A stretch of DNA of 64,000 bases from contig JADJXG010000001.1 of the NCBI GenBank assembly GCA_016715965.1, positions 997,501 through 1,061,500 on the forward strand, in the 5' to 3' direction. This stretch comes from Saprospiraceae bacterium. Lineage in GTDB: Bacteria > Bacteroidota > Bacteroidia > Chitinophagales > Saprospiraceae. Made by a program: the position numbers and the translations under genes. The notes below the pieces were generated by a model. That model was given only the letters and a program-made list of their open reading frames with translations. It was not told the DNA's origin and did no database searches. Every line of letters begins with the position of its first letter. Within the stretch, counting starts at the first letter, position 1. Below are positions 61,171 through 64,000 of the stretch, piece by piece.

Positions 61171-63432
61171 ATGGCCAAGAATTACCTTGACGAACTCAAC
61201 TCCATCCAAAAGCAAGCCGTGCAGCAGATAGAGGGTCCTGTCATGGTGATTGCCGGTCCCGGATCAGGAAAAACGCGCGTACTCACCTACCGTCTGGCTC
61301 ACATGATTCACAGTGGCATAAAACCCTGGCAAATTCTGTCCCTCACTTTTACCAACAAGGCCGCACGGGAAATGACAGAAAGGATCAGTCAGGTGGTGAC
61401 CGGAGATGCCAGAAAAATATGGAGCGGCACTTTTCACTCTGTTTTTGCAAAAATTCTTCGCATCGAAGCTCCCAAAATCGGATACCCCACAAACTTCTCC
61501 ATCTACGATACCGAAGACTCCAAAAGTCTGATCTCTGAGATTATTAAAGAACTGGGACTTAACCCCAAGGATTACAATGCCAATTCGGTCAGAGCCCGCA
61601 TTTCCAATGCCAAGTCCAACCTGATCACCCCCCTGATGTACGAAAAAGACCAAAGCCTTTTTGAACAGGACCGGTTGAATAAAATGCCAGCCACTGGAAA
61701 TATCTACAAGCGATATGTCCACAAATGTTTGCAGGCAGGTGCCATGGATTTTGACGACCTTCTACTTCAGTTGTACCGGCTTTTTCAGGAAAACAAAGAC
61801 GGGGTGCTCGAAAAATACCGGCGCATTTTTCAATACCTCCTGGTAGATGAGTTTCAGGATACCAATTATCTCCAGTACGCCATTCTCAAAAAATTAACGC
61901 TCTACCCGGGCAGTAACAGAAATATTTGTATCGTCGGTGACGATGCTCAAAGCATCTATTCCTTTAGAGGTGCGACCATCAACAACATTCTCGACTTTCA
62001 GGAAGATTTTCCGGATGTTCAGATTTTTAAACTGGAGCAAAATTACAGGAGCACAAATCATATTGTTCAGGCTGCCAATGATGTGATCACCTTCAATGCC
62101 AAGCAAATCAAAAAAGAAATCTGGACCGAAAAAAAAGAAGGCCACAAAATAAAACTGATCAAATCGGCCTCCGACAACGAAGAAGGCCGAAAGGTAGCAG
62201 ATTATGTCGTCGAATTAAAAAACAGATACCACCTGAAGAATTCGGATATCTGCATCCTCTATCGCACCAATGCGCAGTCTCGCATTTTTGAAGAACAACT
62301 CCGAAGGGTAAACATCAGTTATAAAGTGTTTGGCGGACTTTCTTTTTATCAGAGAAAAGAGGTCAAGGATCTGTTGGGCTACATGAGACTGGTCTCCAAT
62401 CCGAAAGACAACGAGGCTTTCAAGCGAATTATCAACTATCCGAAAAGAGGAATCGGCGACAGCACCATCGACAAATTACAGGAGATCAGTACAGAACAAC
62501 AATGGTCCCTGTTTGAAAGCATACCCGCCTTTGCAGGATCTGGTAGAGCTTCCCAAAATCTGATCAACTTCCGCAACATGCTACTTCAAATGCAGGATGT
62601 TGCAAACAAAAACTCTGCTTACGATGCAGCTTTGTACATTTACAAAACTTCCGGCATCGCTCAGGAACTAAAGCAGGACATGACCCAGGAGGGTATCTCC
62701 AGAATCGAAAACATTACCGCACTATTGGACGGTATCAAAGATTTTACAGATAACGACGAACTAACCGGTGATTTGCCAATCGACAAGTCGCTGGCCACCT
62801 ACCTACAAAGCATCGCCCTGATCTCCGAGTTGGATAGCGAAACAGAAAACAGAGACTACCTTACTCTTATGTCGGTGCATTCGGCCAAAGGTCTGGAGTT
62901 TGATGCGGTCATTGTGGGCGGACTTGAAGAAAATCTTTTTCCTTCCTACATGTCGATGAATTCTGCCGAACAACTCGATGAGGAAAGACGATTGTTTTAT
63001 GTAGCCATTACCAGGGCGCGTCAATTTTTGGCCTTGAGCTATGCAAATTCAAGGTATTTCTTTGGTAACCTGAGAATGAACGAACCCAGCCGCTTTATTG
63101 AAGAAATTGATCAGAGCAGATATGAAATCGACAAGACTTCCCGTGGCCTGGTCTTTCACCTTTCCGAAGAACCTGTGACGCCCAAATCGAGATATATAGA
63201 GCGCAAACCGGCTGAAATCAAACACCATCCCCTGCTCACCAATTTTAAACCCAGTGAAGCAGGCCAAATTCAAACAGGCATGAAAGTATTGCATCAAAAA
63301 TTTGGAGAAGGCAAAGTCATCCAGGTCGAAGGCAGCTCTGACAATAGGATCGCCACGATCTACTTTGCTGAAGTGGATAATCCGCAGCGAAAAATAGTTC
63401 TTAAATTTGCCAAACTTCAGATACTCAATTGA
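61171..63432 (+). CDS. UvrD/PcrA-type superfamily 1 DNA helicase
   Basis: 3'-5' DNA helicase for repair and clearing of protein-DNA blocks. ATG 61171 gives MAKNYLDELNSIQKQAV; a TTG seven codons earlier is less likely. Motifs: Q/Ia, Walker A AGPGSGKTRVLTYR, TFTNKAAREM, II LVDEFQDTNYLQY, III GDDAQSIYSFRGA, IV LEQNYRST, V LMSVHSAKGLEFD, VI YVAITRARQFLALSYA. After the helicase core a PcrA-like C-terminal domain ends in a Tudor-like part (GMKVLHQKFGEGKVIQVEG) that in PcrA binds RNA polymerase. The length of 753 fits PcrA/UvrD. Confidence 0.95.
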   Translation: MAKNYLDELNSIQKQAVQQIEGPVMVIAGPGSGKTRVLTYRLAHMIHSGIKPWQILSLTFTNKAAREMTERISQVVTGDARKIWSGTFHSVFAKILRIEAPKIGYPTNFSIYDTEDSKSLISEIIKELGLNPKDYNANSVRARISNAKSNLITPLMYEKDQSLFEQDRLNKMPATGNIYKRYVHKCLQAGAMDFDDLLLQLYRLFQENKDGVLEKYRRIFQYLLVDEFQDTNYLQYAILKKLTLYPGSNRNICIVGDDAQSIYSFRGATINNILDFQEDFPDVQIFKLEQNYRSTNHIVQAANDVITFNAKQIKKEIWTEKKEGHKIKLIKSASDNEEGRKVADYVVELKNRYHLKNSDICILYRTNAQSRIFEEQLRRVNISYKVFGGLSFYQRKEVKDLLGYMRLVSNPKDNEAFKRIINYPKRGIGDSTIDKLQEISTEQQWSLFESIPAFAGSGRASQNLINFRNMLLQMQDVANKNSAYDAALYIYKTSGIAQELKQDMTQEGISRIENITALLDGIKDFTDNDELTGDLPIDKSLATYLQSIALISELDSETENRDYLTLMSVHSAKGLEFDAVIVGGLEENLFPSYMSMNSAEQLDEERRLFYVAITRARQFLALSYANSRYFFGNLRMNEPSRFIEEIDQSRYEIDKTSRGLVFHLSEEPVTPKSRYIERKPAEIKHHPLLTNFKPSEAGQIQTGMKVLHQKFGEGKVIQVEGSSDNRIATIYFAEVDNPQRKIVLKFAKLQILN

Positions 63433-64000
63433 TTCGTTTTTTCGTTTTTTCGTTTTTACATTTATTCGGCTCAAACTTAGACCCTTGTGCCCAATCCATC
63501 CAAATGATTCGATCGTATCCCCTTCCTGAAGAACTCCATGAAATTTCCGGAATCATTAGTCTGGATCAGGGAAAAAGTTTTTTTGCACTCAACGATGGAG
63601 GCAATCCTGCCATTATTTATCATCTGGATGAAACAGGTGAAATCTTGCGTCGCATTAAGATTAAGAACGCAATCAACATTGATTGGGAAGAATTGACCAC
63701 AGACTTTGTGCACCATGTATTTATCGCAGACACCGGCGACAATAAAAGAAAAAGACCCAAAAAACAAATTTATAAAATAAAAATCGAAGAACTGTTGAAA
63801 TTCGATACTGTCACCGCTAAAAAAATAGACTTTTATTTTTTTTCAGAAGATAAAAAATCCACCCGGGAAGATACCCTTAAAACATACGATATCGAAGCCA
63901 TGTATTGGTTTGATCATTCCCTCTACTTTTTCTCCAAAAACTGGAACAAGAAGAAAAGTCCACGGACCCGATTGTACAAAGCAGATCCTGACAATTCCCA
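63429..64000 (+). CDS. Secreted beta-propeller-like protein, partial at window edge
   Basis: Read by hand from the plus strand. A TTG at 63429 overlaps the helicase stop (TTGA) and opens a signal peptide IRFFVFSFLHLFGSNLDPCAQ; ATG 63504 is in frame but lies after it. The chain continues YPLPEELHEISGIISLDQGK, FFALNDGGNPAIIYHLDE, NIDWEELTTDFVHHVFIADT and GDNKRKRPKKQIYKIKIEEL. The elements EISGI, NDGGN, DWEEL and ADTGDN are shared by a family of exported propeller-like proteins of Bacteroidota. No catalytic role is known to me. The frame stays open to the window end. Confidence 0.7.
   Translation, partial: MIRFFVFSFLHLFGSNLDPCAQSIQMIRSYPLPEELHEISGIISLDQGKSFFALNDGGNPAIIYHLDETGEILRRIKIKNAINIDWEELTTDFVHHVFIADTGDNKRKRPKKQIYKIKIEELLKFDTVTAKKIDFYFFSEDKKSTREDTLKTYDIEAMYWFDHSLYFFSKNWNKKKSPRTRLYKADPDNS

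Noticed and set aside
1..64000. CRISPR arrays, tRNA or rRNA genes
   Set aside because: Looked for regularly spaced repeats and cloverleaf-like or rRNA-like sequence; none recognised. The paired hairpins at 9.5 kb are not regularly spaced with unique spacers.

Overview
The window looks like a chromosomal segment of a Bacteroidota bacterium, probably from the Saprospiria or a close relative (inference). Reasons: a 2449-residue SprA (core translocon of the type IX secretion system, T9SS) directly behind ruvA; at least two proteins with C-terminal T9SS sorting-like domains; -7 promoter boxes of the Bacteroidota form TAnnTTTG ahead of many genes; weak ribosome binding sites; an ATP synthase operon without beta and epsilon; and a ribosomal protein S1 with a helix-hairpin-helix tail. 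Base composition is moderately AT-rich, except for one clearly GC-rich gene, a DnaE2-like polymerase at 6.5-9.4 kb.

Layout. 0-2.7 kb: carotenoid operon on the minus strand (crtI, crtB, then a lycopene cyclase cut by the window edge). 2.9-5.2 kb: S1 fused to a helix-hairpin-helix domain. 5.5-10.1 kb: a small secreted protein, a solitary error-prone-type DNA polymerase III alpha whose promoter sits inside a perfect inverted repeat, an array of small palindromes, and a small unknown gene. 10.2-10.8 and 37.3-37.9 kb: two copies of a non-coding structured repeat. 10.9-24.5 kb: DEAD-box helicase, M15 peptidase, SRPBCC/GyrI-like protein, a LacZ-like lipoprotein that has lost both catalytic glutamates, M28 peptidase, pyrD with a metallo-beta-lactamase-fold hydrolase, a large outer-membrane protein and a TauE-type permease. 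24.5-37 kb: ruvA-sprA, and divergently a BatA-like protein, a dihydroorotase-like protein without its HxH metal motif, and two small membrane proteins. 38-41.9 kb: a secreted deiminase, a complete IS481-type insertion sequence (1311 bp, 7-bp target duplication), and about 1 kb of decayed DNA.

41.9-47.5 kb is a tightly coupled operon: two glycosyltransferases, then HddA, GmhA and an HddC-GmhB fusion, which together account for GDP-D-glycero-alpha-D-manno-heptose synthesis from sedoheptulose 7-phosphate, followed by queE. 48-49.5 kb: secreted beta-helix protein. 49.7-55.5 kb: atpB-E-F-H-A-G, interrupted between atpA and atpG by a four-helix-bundle (S23/IVP-type) gene framed by 33-bp inverted repeats, which looks like an inserted cassette. 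55.6-61 kb: a tripartite RND efflux pump. 61.2-63.4 kb: UvrD/PcrA helicase, then a secreted protein cut by the window end.

The strongest candidates for something little described are the inverted-repeat-flanked four-helix-bundle cassette inside the ATP synthase operon, the structured repeat with a compensatory base-pair change between its copies, the catalytically dead LacZ-like lipoprotein, and the palindrome-embedded promoter of the DnaE2-like gene. I saw no CRISPR array, rRNA or tRNA gene.
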